Made by a program: the position numbers and the translations under genes. This document shows, in pieces, positions 32,877 to 42,005 of a stretch of DNA of 64,000 nucleotides. The notes below the pieces were generated by a model. It was not told the DNA's origin. It ran no database searches and was given only the letters and a program-made list of their open reading frames with translations. Source of the stretch: Egaibacter danicus (GTDB lineage: Bacteria > Pseudomonadota > Gammaproteobacteria > Burkholderiales > Burkholderiaceae_C); contig JADJII010000008.1 of the NCBI GenBank assembly GCA_016707075.1, forward strand, positions 62,001-126,000, given 5' to 3'. How positions within the stretch are numbered: position 1 is the first letter of the stretch; each line of letters opens with the position of its first letter.

Positions 32877-34102
32877 GGTGTGACCAAGGATAGTGCTTTT
32901 CGCAGCCGGGTGCGCAAGCCAGCCGGAGATGTGCGCAGGACCTCAACGCGAGGTGTTGCATGCCACGCCGCACAGCGGGAAATGGTGCTGGCCACATCTG
33001 CAACGGAGTCGTCAGACAGCTTGACTGAAGGCTCCAGGTACAGCGCCTTCACCTCGAAGACTCCCAGCGCCCGATGCGCCTTGGCGTCCAGCCGGCCGAT
33101 CAGCTGGCCGCGGTGCAGGATGGGCAGCACAAAGTAGCCGTGGGTCCGCTTGGCCTCAGGCGTGTAGCACTCGATGCGGTAGTCAAAATCAAACATCGCA
33201 GAGGCCCGCTCCCGGTCCCAGACGATGGGATCGAACGGCGACAGCAGCGCGGTATGGGTTGCCTCCAGTTTTCCAGCCAGCGCTTTCTTCAGCAGGGATG
33301 CATTGGCTATGTGCACGTAGCCCGGTACCGGCCAGCCCTCAACGGCCACGCGCAACACGGTGCCCTGCTCTACCAGCGCGTCCAGATCGGCGTCCTTCAG
33401 TCGTGGCTTGATGCGAAAGTAGTCATGCACCCAGCGGGCCTGCGTCACGCCCAGCGCCTGAATGGATTTCTCGATGAACGTGGTGTGCACGTCGGTGGCA
33501 CACGGCGCATCCATCTCGTGCAGACCAGGGCAGACGCGATGTGCCAGGTCATACACACGGTGAAAATTTTCCCGCCGCGCAACCATCAAATCACCATTGG
33601 CAAACAGGGCTTCCAGCCAGAGTTTTTCGTCTTTCCAGCCCCACCAGCCACCGCTCTGACCGGTCTTGCGTTCAAAGTCCGATGACTTGACCGGGCCATT
33701 GATCTCAATGAAATTCAGCAGCTTGTCCAGATGGGCGCGCTGTCTGGCATGGCTTTCCTTGCCGCGCTTCAAACCCCAGTGGCTGCGGGCGTGCTGGTTG
33801 TAGCTGCGATGCAGTGCAATATCCTGCATGGGCGCGAAACAGGCCTCATGGGCCCAGGTCTCAAACAGATGGGCCTGCGCCAGCGCCTCGTCCAGCCATG
33901 TGGCGGGGTAATTCCCCAGACGTGAAAACAACACCAGATACGGACTGCGCGCCACCACGTGAATGGTATCGATCTGCAGCAGCTGCATGCGATTGATGCA
34001 GCGGCGCAGGATCAGGCGTGTGGCAGCGCGGTCCGGCGGCGTCAGCAAGTCCTGCGCAGCCAGCTGCAGGTAGCGCGCCTGAGTCAGCGTCAGCTCATTC
34101 AC
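32873..34102 (-). CDS. ycaQ: YcaQ/AlkX-like winged-helix DNA glycosylase
   Basis: About 409 residues from a GTG at 34102 (VNELTLTQARYLQLAAQDLL). Family motif MQLLQIDTIHVVARSPYLVLFSRLG (given as MQLLQIDTIHVVAR and YLVLFSRLG), HSYNQH-like HRSYNQHARSHWG, and the winged-helix repeats (LLSPFDPIVWDRERA, YFVLPILHRGQLIGRLD). In the E. coli YcaQ/AlkX family these proteins unhook interstrand DNA crosslinks. The extended reading to 34156 is only an open frame. It is followed at once by the HAD gene; the start lies 14 bp from the pgi stop. Confidence 0.8.
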   Translation of the reverse strand: MNELTLTQARYLQLAAQDLLTPPDRAATRLILRRCINRMQLLQIDTIHVVARSPYLVLFSRLGNYPATWLDEALAQAHLFETWAHEACFAPMQDIALHRSYNQHARSHWGLKRGKESHARQRAHLDKLLNFIEINGPVKSSDFERKTGQSGGWWGWKDEKLWLEALFANGDLMVARRENFHRVYDLAHRVCPGLHEMDAPCATDVHTTFIEKSIQALGVTQARWVHDYFRIKPRLKDADLDALVEQGTVLRVAVEGWPVPGYVHIANASLLKKALAGKLEATHTALLSPFDPIVWDRERASAMFDFDYRIECYTPEAKRTHGYFVLPILHRGQLIGRLDAKAHRALGVFEVKALYLEPSVKLSDDSVADVASTISRCAAWHATPRVEVLRTSPAGLRTRLRKALSLVTP

Positions 34103-34115
34103 ACCTGGCCCGGCG

Positions 34116-35692
34116 CTAGGCGCGCATGCGGCCCAGCAAGCCGGCCGTGGAACCATCCAGTCCGGTGGTATCGCCGCTGTTCAGACGCGCTTCCACGTCT
34201 TTGGCCAGCACCTTGCCCAATTCCACGCCCCACTGGTCAAAGCTGTTGATGCCCCACAGCGAGCCGCTGACAAACACGCGGTGTTCCTGCAGCGCGATCA
34301 GCGCGCCCAGACTGGTTGGCGTCAGGTCGTCCAGCAGCAGGAACGTGCTGGGCCGGTTACCGGGAAAGTTTTTATGGCCACCGGCATCGGCTTTGCCCAG
34401 CATCAATGCCTGGGCCTGCGCCAACACATTGGCCTGCAGCAGGGTGTGGTGGCCAGCCAGATCGTGCCGCGGCTTTTTCACCGCAACAAACTCCACCGGC
34501 ACCACGTCGGTGCCCTGGTGCAGCATCTGGAAATACGCATGCTGGCCGTTGGTGCCGGGCTCGCCCCACAACACGGGTGAGGTGCCAAACGGCAATGCAG
34601 CGCCTGTGGCATCGACCTGCTTGCCGTTGCTCTCCATCTCCAGCTGCTGCAGATACGCGGGCAGCGGCGCAGGGCGCTGTGGTACGGCGCAATCGAGCGG
34701 CTGGTGAAGCCGTGGAAGTTGCGGTACCAGACATCCAGCAGGCCCAGGCGCACCGGCAGGTTGCTATCCAGCGGGGCCGTGCGGAAGTGCTCATCCATGT
34801 CATGCGCACCAGCCAGGAACTCGCGAAAACCCTGCTCGCCAATGGCAATGGCCAGCGGCAGCCCGATGGCTGACCAGAGCGAATAACGCCCGCCCACCCA
34901 ATCCCAGAAACCAAATGTGGTGGTAATGCCAAAGGCATTGGCGGCAGCCACGTTGGTGGTCAGCGCCGCGAAGTGCCGCGCAATGTCGGTGCCACCATTT
35001 GCCGCAAACCATGCTTTGGCAGATGCCGCATTAGTCATCGTCTCGATGGTGGTGAAGGTCTTGCTGGCAATCAGAAACAGCGTGCTCTCGGGCTTCACGC
35101 GCTTGAGCGTGGCAGCCAGCTCATGGCCGTCCACGTTTGACACGAAATGAAAACGCTTGCTAGGAATCACAAATTCATCCAGCGCCACGACCGCCATCTG
35201 CGGGCCCAGGTCCGAGCCGCCGATGCCGATGTTCACCACGTCGGTGATGGCTGCGTCTGCACGCACTGTTTGCGCATAGGCCAGCATGGCATCCAGTGTG
35301 GCATGCACATCAGATAACTCTTTTGCTACATTTTTAATAGCTTTTCGCGCACTGTTGACGTGGGCTAAGGGTGGATTTCTCAGCAACCAGTGCATCACGG
35401 CCCGCTGCTCGGTGTTGTTGATCGCCTCGCCGGCAAACATCGCGTCGCGGTGTGCCTCCACACCTGACTGGCGCGCCAGATCCATCAGCAGCTTCTCGGT
35501 GGCTGCGTCCAGCCGGTTTTTGGACAAATCGGCAAAGACATGGGGTGCCTGCTGGCTCAACGCACCAAAGCGGTTGGCATCTGCCGCGAATGCGGTCCGG
35601 GCATCGAAGCCCTTGCCATGGGTACGATAGGCTTCCTGAAGGGCACTCCAGGCGGGGGTACGGTCGCAACGCAGTCGTGTGGTCATGTTCAT
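34116..35692 (-). pseudogene. pgi: Glucose-6-phosphate isomerase gene with a single-base frameshift
   Basis: The first reading (35692 onward) has the whole Pgi N-terminus and middle: VVNIGIGGSDLGPQM, HFVSNVDGHEL, TTFGFWDWVGGRYSLWSAIGLP, YRNFHGFTSRSIAPYHSALRR. It then leaves frame. The second piece (from about 34670 to 34116) continues as LPAYLQQLEMESNGKQVDATG (the first residues recovered by adding one base), PGTNGQHAYFQMLHQGTDVVPVEF and WGVELGKVLA. The break is at CGCCGCTGCCC near 34662-34670 where one C is missing. Otherwise the gene is complete. It isomerises glucose-6-P and fructose-6-P. It overlaps tal by 4 nt. Sequencing error and true inactivation cannot be separated here. Confidence 0.85.
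35320..35380 (+). repeat. Dispersed ATAGC-type repeat, copy 4 (inside pgi)
   Basis: Reads TTTTGCTACATTTTTAATAGC, then TTTTCGCGCACTGTTGACG, then TGGGCTAAGGGTGGATTTC. It lies in the pgi coding region (antisense) and reads through in frame as the segment around AIKNVAKELSD. It is the most diverged copy. Confidence 0.6.
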
Positions 35693-36636
35693 GCTGCCAA
35701 TAAGAGTTGTTCCAGTTTCACGGCGTCCACGCAGAACGCGCGAATGCCTTCGGCGAGTTTTTCAGTAGCCATGGCATCTTCGTTGAGCGCAAAGCGGAAT
35801 TGCGCTTCGTCAAAATTGACGGCCGGCAGGTCCAGCGATTGGGCAGCCCCGGCATTCAACGCCTGGCTCAGCGGCGCCTCGGTGGCAGCCAGTATGGCCA
35901 GCAAATCAGGGCTGATGGTCAGCAGGTCGCAGCCCGCCAGTGCGGTGATCTGCCCCACATTGCGAAAACTCGCCCCCATCACCTCGGTGGCAATGCCCCA
36001 CTTCTTGTAGTGGTTGTAGATCTGGCGTACCGATTTCACGCCAGGATCGTTAACGCCCGCATTGTCGGCTTCGACCCAGGCGGCCCCAGCAGATTTTTTA
36101 TACCAGTCGTAAATGCGGCCGACAAAGGGAGAAATGAGCTGCACTTTGGCCTGGCCACAAGCCACCGCCTGACAAAACGAAAACAGCAACGTGAGGTTGG
36201 TGTGGATGCCCCGTTTTTCCAGCCGGGCCGCGGCCTGAATGCCTTCCCACGTGGCCGCCACCTTGATCAGCACGCGGTCAACCGGGATGCCCTGCGCCTG
36301 ATACAACTCGATGATGCGTTCACCACGGGTGAAGGTGGCTTCGGTGTCAAAACTCAAGCGCGCGTCCACCTCGGTCGAAACCCGACCCGGGATCAACTCC
36401 AGAATTTCGCAGCCAAAGCGAACCAGCAGGCGGTCCATGATCTCGTCCAGCGGACGGCCACGAAACCGGGTCACCGTGTCTTTGAGCAACGGCTGGTAGT
36501 CCGCCTTCTGCACCGCCTTGAGGATCAGCGACGGGTTGGTGGTTGCATCCTGCGGTTTGAAAACGCCAATTTGCTTGAAGTCGCCGGTATCGGCCACCAC
36601 CGTCGTGAATTGTTTGAGCGCATCGAGTTGATTCAT
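35689..36636 (-). CDS. tal: Transaldolase
   Basis: 315 residues from the ATG at 36636 (MNQLDALKQFTTVVADTGD). TIM barrel with DATTNPSLIL (about 34-43), RVLIKVAATWEGIQAA (Schiff-base Lys, about 132), NLTLLFSFCQAVACG (about 155) and ISPFVGRIYDWY (about 180). It moves a dihydroxyacetone unit between sugar phosphates in the pentose phosphate pathway. It is co-directional and overlaps pgi by 4 nt, so the two form an operon divergent from zwf-hexR. Confidence 0.95.
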   Translation of the reverse strand: MNQLDALKQFTTVVADTGDFKQIGVFKPQDATTNPSLILKAVQKADYQPLLKDTVTRFRGRPLDEIMDRLLVRFGCEILELIPGRVSTEVDARLSFDTEATFTRGERIIELYQAQGIPVDRVLIKVAATWEGIQAAARLEKRGIHTNLTLLFSFCQAVACGQAKVQLISPFVGRIYDWYKKSAGAAWVEADNAGVNDPGVKSVRQIYNHYKKWGIATEVMGASFRNVGQITALAGCDLLTISPDLLAILAATEAPLSQALNAGAAQSLDLPAVNFDEAQFRFALNEDAMATEKLAEGIRAFCVDAVKLEQLLLAA

Positions 36637-36724
36637 TGATTTTCCAAAAAACATCAGCCAGTCAGTGCTCCCAAGGGCATTTACAACGCTCCCGAAGCAA
36701 CGATCTTGAATTATCTGTGAAACA

Positions 36725-36757
36725 AAGTTACATTAATAGAACTTTTTTATGTAACTT
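36725..36757. promoter_or_regulatory. Candidate HexR operator between tal-pgi and zwf-hexR
   Basis: AAGTTACAT at 36725-36733 and ATGTAACTT at 36749-36757, perfect 9-bp arms with a 15-nt spacer. The TGTAA half-sites resemble known HexR binding sites in other Proteobacteria. It lies 20 bp before zwf, within the shared regulatory region of two sugar-phosphate operons, and hexR itself is the third gene along. Confidence 0.55.
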
Positions 36758-36777
36758 TATCTTTCCGGTCATCCCGT

Positions 36778-38244
36778 ATGTCATTTGATCTTGTTTTGTT
36801 TGGTGGTACCGGCGACCTCGTCTGGCGCAAACTCCTGCCGGCCCTGTTTCAGGCTTTTCGGCATGGTTCACTCCCGCAAGGGGGCCGCATCATCGGTATT
36901 GGTCGGGACGACTTGACCCACGACCAGTACCGTGCGCTGATCAAGTCCCGCTTTGACAATGTAGAGCTGGCCAAACGTCCCAGTGAAGAAGAGTTCACCC
37001 GGTTTGCCGCCTTGCTGGAATTTGTGCGAATGGACCTGTCCAAGCCGGATGATTACGGCCGCTTGGCCAGTACGCTGCGCGAGCGCAACGCCGATACGGT
37101 GGTGATGTATGTGGCCACTGCCCCCACGCTGTTCACGACTGTGTGCGAACAACTGGCTGCCATCGGCCTCAATACCGCCAACACCCGCATCGTGCTGGAA
37201 AAACCGCTGGGCCATGACCTGGCGTCCAACCGGGCCATCAACCACACGGTGCGCCAGATATTCAACGAAAACCAGGTTTTCCGCATTGACCACTACCTGG
37301 GCAAACCGGCCGTACAGAACCTGTTCGCGCTGCGATTCGGCAACGCGCTGTTCGAACCGCTTTGGCGCCGTGAACACATCGCCAACATCCAGATCACCAT
37401 CGCCGAAGAACTGGGCGTGGAAACCCGCGGCGCCTTCTACGAAACCACCGGCGCCTTGCGCGACATGGTGCAAAACCATGCCCTGCAGTTGCTGTGCGCC
37501 ATCGGCATGGAGCCCCCCATCAATGCGCATGCCGATGCGATTCGTGATGAAAAGCTCAAGGTGTTGCGATCACTCAAACCGTGGACGAATGAATCCCTGT
37601 CACAAGACGTGATTCGCGGGCAATACGGTGCCGGCGCCATCAACGGCACCCAGCTGGCGGCCTATCGGGATGAGGCTGGCGTTGATCCGCAAAGCCAGAC
37701 TGAAACCTTTGTTGCCCTGCGCACCGAGATTTCGAACTGGCGCTGGGCCGGTGTGCCCTTCTACATCCGCACCGGCAAACGCCTGGCCGGGCGCGATGCC
37801 CGCATTGTGGTGAATTTCCGGCCCACGCCACATGCCATCTTCAACTCGAACATCGGAGCGGCAAACCGGCTGGTGATCAACCTGCAGCCCAAGGACGGTC
37901 TGGAGCTGCATCTGCTGGCGCAGGGTCAGGACAACCGCCAGGGCAACCGGGCTGCGGCGCAGAATCTGGCCCCGGTACAGCTCGATCTGGACTTTGACAA
38001 ACGATTCGGCTCCGAGCGCGTGGGAGCCTATGAGCGCCTGCTGCTGGACGTCATCGACGGCCGGCTGAACCTGTTTGTTCGTAGCGACGAACAGGAAGAA
38101 GCCTGGCGGTGGGTAGAGCCGATTCTGGACTACTGGAAGAACGATATGCAGGGCCCGCGCTCCTACGCCTCTGGCACCTGGGGGCCCAGCGCATCCAGCG
38201 CCATGATTGCACGGGATGGCTATTGCTGGTCTGAAGAATCCTGA
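36778..38244 (+). CDS. zwf: Glucose-6-phosphate 1-dehydrogenase
   Basis: 488 residues. NADP-binding FGGTGDLVWRKLLPAL (about 8-23), the active-site block FRIDHYLGKPAVQNLFALRFGN (about 168-190, given as FRIDHYLGKPAVQNL and RFGN), LEKPLGHDLASN (about 141) and VPFYIRTGKRL (about 325). It oxidises glucose-6-P to 6-phosphogluconolactone in the Entner-Doudoroff and pentose phosphate routes. It is followed by hexR in the same direction and is divergent from tal-pgi. No pgl or edd/eda genes are present in the window. Confidence 0.96.
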   Translation: MSFDLVLFGGTGDLVWRKLLPALFQAFRHGSLPQGGRIIGIGRDDLTHDQYRALIKSRFDNVELAKRPSEEEFTRFAALLEFVRMDLSKPDDYGRLASTLRERNADTVVMYVATAPTLFTTVCEQLAAIGLNTANTRIVLEKPLGHDLASNRAINHTVRQIFNENQVFRIDHYLGKPAVQNLFALRFGNALFEPLWRREHIANIQITIAEELGVETRGAFYETTGALRDMVQNHALQLLCAIGMEPPINAHADAIRDEKLKVLRSLKPWTNESLSQDVIRGQYGAGAINGTQLAAYRDEAGVDPQSQTETFVALRTEISNWRWAGVPFYIRTGKRLAGRDARIVVNFRPTPHAIFNSNIGAANRLVINLQPKDGLELHLLAQGQDNRQGNRAAAQNLAPVQLDLDFDKRFGSERVGAYERLLLDVIDGRLNLFVRSDEQEEAWRWVEPILDYWKNDMQGPRSYASGTWGPSASSAMIARDGYCWSEES

Positions 38245-38267
38245 CCTGTCAACACTGGGCAATCACC

Positions 38268-39116
38268 ATGCTGGACCGAATCAAAGCCTCCCTGCCCTCC
38301 CTGGCGCCTGCCGAGCAACGCGTCGGCAAGCTGGTCCTGAGCGACCCGCGCGCATTTGCCAGTCTGCCGGTGAGCGAACTGGCTGATCGCGCGCATGTGA
38401 GCAAACCCACCGTGGTGCGGTTTTGCCGCAGCGTGGGGTACGACGGCCTTTCGGACTTCAAGCTGAAACTGGCCGGCAGCGTGAGTGAAGGTGTGCCCTT
38501 CATTCACCGCAGTGTGGACGCCGATGACAAGACCGGCGACATCATGGTCAAGGTCGTGGACAACACGGTGGCGGCCTTCCTGAAATACCGCAATGATGCT
38601 TCCACCTTTGCCATCGAAAAGGCCGCGGTGGCGCTGGTGAACGCCTATACCACCGGCAAACGCATTGAATTTTTTGGCGTGGGCAACTCCGGCGTCGTCG
38701 CGCAGGACGCCCAGCACAAGTTTTTCCGCCTGGGTGTCAACACCGTAGCCTATAGCGATGGCCACATGCAGGTGATGAGCGCCTCGCTGCTGGGGCCTGG
38801 TGATTGCGTGGTGGTGATCTCCAACTCGGGCCGTACGCGGGACCTGATGGACGCCTGTGACATCGCCCGAAAAAATGGCGCGACCACCATCGTCATCACC
38901 GCCAGTGGCTCACCGCTGGCAGCTGCCGGGCACATCCATCTGTCGGCTGACCATCCGGAGGGTTTCGATCGTTACAGCCCGATGGTTTCGCGCCTGTTGC
39001 ACCTGCTGATCATCGATGTACTGGTCACCTGTGTGGCGCTGCGCATTGGCGGCGGCAAGTTGCAGCCGCGCCTGCAGGAAATGAAAAACAACCTGCGCAA
39101 CAAGCGCTACGCCTGA
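38268..39116 (+). CDS. hexR: HexR-like MurR/RpiR-family regulator
   Basis: 282 residues. N-terminal RpiR-type HTH (VSELADRAHVSKPTVVRFCRSVGYDGLSDFKLKL, about 43-77, given as HVSKPTVVRFCRSVGY) and a C-terminal SIS domain with EFFGVGNSGVVAQDAQHKFFRLG and VVVISNSGRTRDL (sugar-phosphate site, about 185-200). HexR represses zwf and Entner-Doudoroff genes until 2-keto-3-deoxy-6-phosphogluconate builds up. It is 23 bp after zwf. Its end overlaps the convergent oppF stop by 10 bp. Confidence 0.9.
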   Translation: MLDRIKASLPSLAPAEQRVGKLVLSDPRAFASLPVSELADRAHVSKPTVVRFCRSVGYDGLSDFKLKLAGSVSEGVPFIHRSVDADDKTGDIMVKVVDNTVAAFLKYRNDASTFAIEKAAVALVNAYTTGKRIEFFGVGNSGVVAQDAQHKFFRLGVNTVAYSDGHMQVMSASLLGPGDCVVVISNSGRTRDLMDACDIARKNGATTIVITASGSPLAAAGHIHLSADHPEGFDRYSPMVSRLLHLLIIDVLVTCVALRIGGGKLQPRLQEMKNNLRNKRYA

Positions 39117-40105
39117 ATCCTGCCCTCTTCCACCGCGTGGCAGGCAACCCTGTCTCCTGCGACCTCGTGCAATAGCGGCCTCTCCGAACGGCATCGGTCA
39201 TTGGCTAAAGGACAGCGCGGATTGAACGCGCAGCCCGACGGCGGATTCAGGGGATTCGGCACTTCGCCCTGCACCGGCGTGCGCGCACGACCCGTGTCAT
39301 GCAACTTCGGAATGGCATCCAGCAGCATGCGTGTGTAGGGGTGGCGCGGGTTGGCAAATAGTGTCTGTTTGTCTGCGAGTTCAACCAGACGACCCAGATA
39401 CATGACGCCCACCTGGTCACTCATATGGCGCACCACGGCCAGGTTGTGCGAGATGAACAGATAAGTCAGGCCCAGCGAGCGTTGCAGGTCCTTCATGATG
39501 TTGAGAACCTGCGCCTGAACGCTCACGTCCAGCGCTGAGGTGGGCTCATCACACACCAGAAACTCTGGCCCGGTGGCCAGGGCGCGGGCAATTGAAATAC
39601 GCTGGCGCTGACCACCCGAAAACTGGTGGGGATACTTTGGCCCATCCAGTGCGCTCATGCCCACGGACCGAAGCAGTTCGGCCACCCGCTCTCTCAGCCG
39701 CACCGGATCGCTGATCAGCCCATGCTCTTCAAGTGGCTCACCCACGATGTCTTCCACCCGCCAGCGTGGATTGAGCGACGCGTACGGGTCCTGAAAAATC
39801 ATCTGGATACGCCGACGCAGTGTTGCACTCTGTGGCGTCTTGTAGACGGCGTGAGCATCCTGATTGTCAAAGGTCAAGCTGCCGCGCGTGGGCTCATACA
39901 GACCCACCAGCAAACGCGCCACAGTGCTTTTTCCGCAACCGGATTCACCCACCAGTGCCAGTGTCTTGCCCTTTTCAATTTCGAAGCTGACGCCGTCCAC
40001 CGCATGCAGCAGTTGCCGCGGTTTGCCCTCCACCACCCGGTTGAGCCAGGGAGGTGACACATCGAAGGTCATCGCCAGATCGTGTGCCTGAACCAGGGCT
40101 TTCAT
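39107..40105 (-). CDS. oppF: Peptide ABC transporter ATPase (OppF/DppF type)
   Basis: 332 residues. Walker A VGESGCGKST (about 53-62), signature FSGGQRQRISIARAL (about 163), Walker B FLVCDEPTSALDV (about 185), and the OppF-type C-terminal iron-sulphur-like FNPRCPLANDRCR with Cys pairs (about 292). It powers import with the OppD ATPase. It overlaps oppD by 4 nt and is the final gene of the operon. Confidence 0.9.
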   Translation of the reverse strand: MKALVQAHDLAMTFDVSPPWLNRVVEGKPRQLLHAVDGVSFEIEKGKTLALVGESGCGKSTVARLLVGLYEPTRGSLTFDNQDAHAVYKTPQSATLRRRIQMIFQDPYASLNPRWRVEDIVGEPLEEHGLISDPVRLRERVAELLRSVGMSALDGPKYPHQFSGGQRQRISIARALATGPEFLVCDEPTSALDVSVQAQVLNIMKDLQRSLGLTYLFISHNLAVVRHMSDQVGVMYLGRLVELADKQTLFANPRHPYTRMLLDAIPKLHDTGRARTPVQGEVPNPLNPPSGCAFNPRCPLANDRCRSERPLLHEVAGDRVACHAVEEGRIQA

Positions 40106-41076
40106 ACACCAGCCCCAACCGGTGCATGCAGCCAGCAGGCAGCGCGGGTGACGCCAGCGCTCATCAACTCGGGCCTGTCACTCCTGCAACGGGCGAACGT
40201 CTGCGGACAGCGAGGATTGAACGCACACCCGGCGGGAATGGCATTGAGCCGCGGCATGGCACCATCAATCTGATGAAGGCGCTCGTGATCAGCCATGATG
40301 TCGGGAATGGCTGCCATCAGCCCCGACGTGTAGGGGTGCGCCGGATGATGGATGACCTCATGCACCGGGCCCATTTCGACAATGCGTCCGGCATACATCA
40401 CTGCTACCCGGTCACAGGTTTCTGCAATGACCCCCATATCATGGGTAATCAGCATGACGGCTGCGCCCCGTTCTTTGCAAATGGTTTTGAGCAGCGTGAT
40501 GATCTGCGCCTGAATCGACACATCCAGCGCCGTGGTGGGTTCATCCGCGACGATAAGCCTGGGTTCGGCAGCCAGCGCCAGAGCAATCACCACGCGCTGA
40601 CGCATCCCTCCCGAGAACTGATGCGGGTAGTGGTCCAGACGCTGTTCGGCCGCCGGAATGCCGGTGTCCTGCAGCAGGGCAATGGCCCGGGCGCGAGCCT
40701 CGTGGTCTGACACGGGCAGGTGGGTCTGGATGGTCTCTGTCAACTGGCGACCGATGGTGTACAGCGGATTCAGTGAGGTCAGCGGGTCCTGAAAAACCGC
40801 ACCGATTTTTCGCCCCCGCAGATGTCGCATCTGCTCATAAGGCAAATTGTCGATCCGTTGCCCTTCAAGCAGGATTTGTCCGCCAGCGATTCGTCCAGGC
40901 GGTTCCAGCAAGCCCACAATGGCTGCTCCTGTGAGCGATTTTCCTGCGCCTGATTCGCCCACCACGCCCAGAATTTCACCGGGTGCGATATCGAAGGAAA
41001 TACCATCCAGTGCGCGCAGCGTGCCGCGCCGGTGTGGAAATTCGACCACCAGGTTGTTGACTTGCAGCAGCGTCAT
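40102..41076 (-). CDS. oppD: Peptide ABC transporter ATPase (OppD/DppD type)
   Basis: 324 residues. Walker A VGESGAGKSL (about 38-47; Leu replaces the usual Ser/Thr), Q-loop QDPLTSLNP, signature FSGGMRQRVVIAL (about 158), Walker B LIVADEPTTALDV (about 178) and a Cys-rich tail FNPRCPQTFARCR. It lies between oppC and oppF with 4-nt overlaps on both sides, so it is made with its partner. Confidence 0.9.
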   Translation of the reverse strand: MTLLQVNNLVVEFPHRRGTLRALDGISFDIAPGEILGVVGESGAGKSLTGAAIVGLLEPPGRIAGGQILLEGQRIDNLPYEQMRHLRGRKIGAVFQDPLTSLNPLYTIGRQLTETIQTHLPVSDHEARARAIALLQDTGIPAAEQRLDHYPHQFSGGMRQRVVIALALAAEPRLIVADEPTTALDVSIQAQIITLLKTICKERGAAVMLITHDMGVIAETCDRVAVMYAGRIVEMGPVHEVIHHPAHPYTSGLMAAIPDIMADHERLHQIDGAMPRLNAIPAGCAFNPRCPQTFARCRSDRPELMSAGVTRAACWLHAPVGAGV

Positions 41077-41984
41077 TGCAGCCTCGGATTGAGCGCATCG
41101 CGCAGCCAGTCACCCAGCAGGTTCACGCTCAGCGCAATGACCACCAGCATCAAGCCCGGAAACACCGTGATCCACCACTCGCCAGAAAAAAGGTAGTCGT
41201 TGCCGACGCGGATCAGTGTGCCCAGCGAAGGGGATGTGGGCGGCGCACCCACACCCAGAAAAGACAGCGTTGCCTCCGTGATGATGGCGGTCGCCACCTG
41301 GATGGTGGCCAGCACCAGCACCGGCCCGGTGACGTTGGGCAACACGTGGCGGCGCATGATGCGAAACGGTGCCACGCCCGTTACCCGCGCAGCCTGCACG
41401 TACTCCTTGCTGCGCTCCACGAGCGTGGAGCCCCGTACCGTTCGGGCGTATTGCACCCAGCCCGTGAGTGTGATGGACACAATCAGCACCGCAAACGCCA
41501 GCGCATCCTGCGCATTGGGAAACAGTGCACGCCCAACACCTGCAATCAGCAAGGCCACCAGAATGGGCGGGAAAGACAGCATCACATCACACAGGCGCAT
41601 CAACGCGGCATCCACCCAGCCACCATAGAAACCAGCCAGCAGACCCAGACTCACACCGATGAGCACCGACAGCACGACGGATGCAAAACCCACGGCCAGC
41701 GAGATGCGCGAGCCGTACATCAGCGCCGAAAGAATGTCGCGGCCCTGATCGTCCGTGCCCAACAGGTACTTCATGGAGCCTTGATCATTCCATGCGGGTG
41801 GCAGCCGGGCATCACCCAGCTCCAGTGTCGACAGATCGAACGGGTTGTGTGGTGCTATCCAGCCTGCAAAAACAGCGCAGATGATGCAGATCAGCGCCAC
41901 CAAAGCCGCAGCCATCGCCAACGGAGACTGGCGAAAACTGTAGCCCACATCGCTGTCAAACCACCGGGACAGGGCGGCTTTCAA
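41073..41984 (-). CDS. oppC: Peptide ABC transporter permease (OppC/DppC type)
   Basis: 303 residues with about six helices; LLGTDDQGRDILSALMYGSRISLAVG (about 75-100) is the OppC signature, and EYVQAARVTGVAPFRIMRRHVLPN (EAA loop, about 195-218, given as EYVQAARVTGVAPFRIMR) contacts the ATPases. The N-terminal helix is VALICIICAVFAGWIAP. It overlaps oppD by 4 nt and follows oppA by 21 bp. Confidence 0.92.
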   Translation of the reverse strand: MKAALSRWFDSDVGYSFRQSPLAMAAALVALICIICAVFAGWIAPHNPFDLSTLELGDARLPPAWNDQGSMKYLLGTDDQGRDILSALMYGSRISLAVGFASVVLSVLIGVSLGLLAGFYGGWVDAALMRLCDVMLSFPPILVALLIAGVGRALFPNAQDALAFAVLIVSITLTGWVQYARTVRGSTLVERSKEYVQAARVTGVAPFRIMRRHVLPNVTGPVLVLATIQVATAIITEATLSFLGVGAPPTSPSLGTLIRVGNDYLFSGEWWITVFPGLMLVVIALSVNLLGDWLRDALNPRLQ

Positions 41985-42005
41985 AATGTCTGCTTGCAGC
42001 GGGTC

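Noticed and set aside
35707..36639. Open + strand frame opposite transaldolase
   Set aside because: It mirrors the tal coding sequence and has no recognisable domain.
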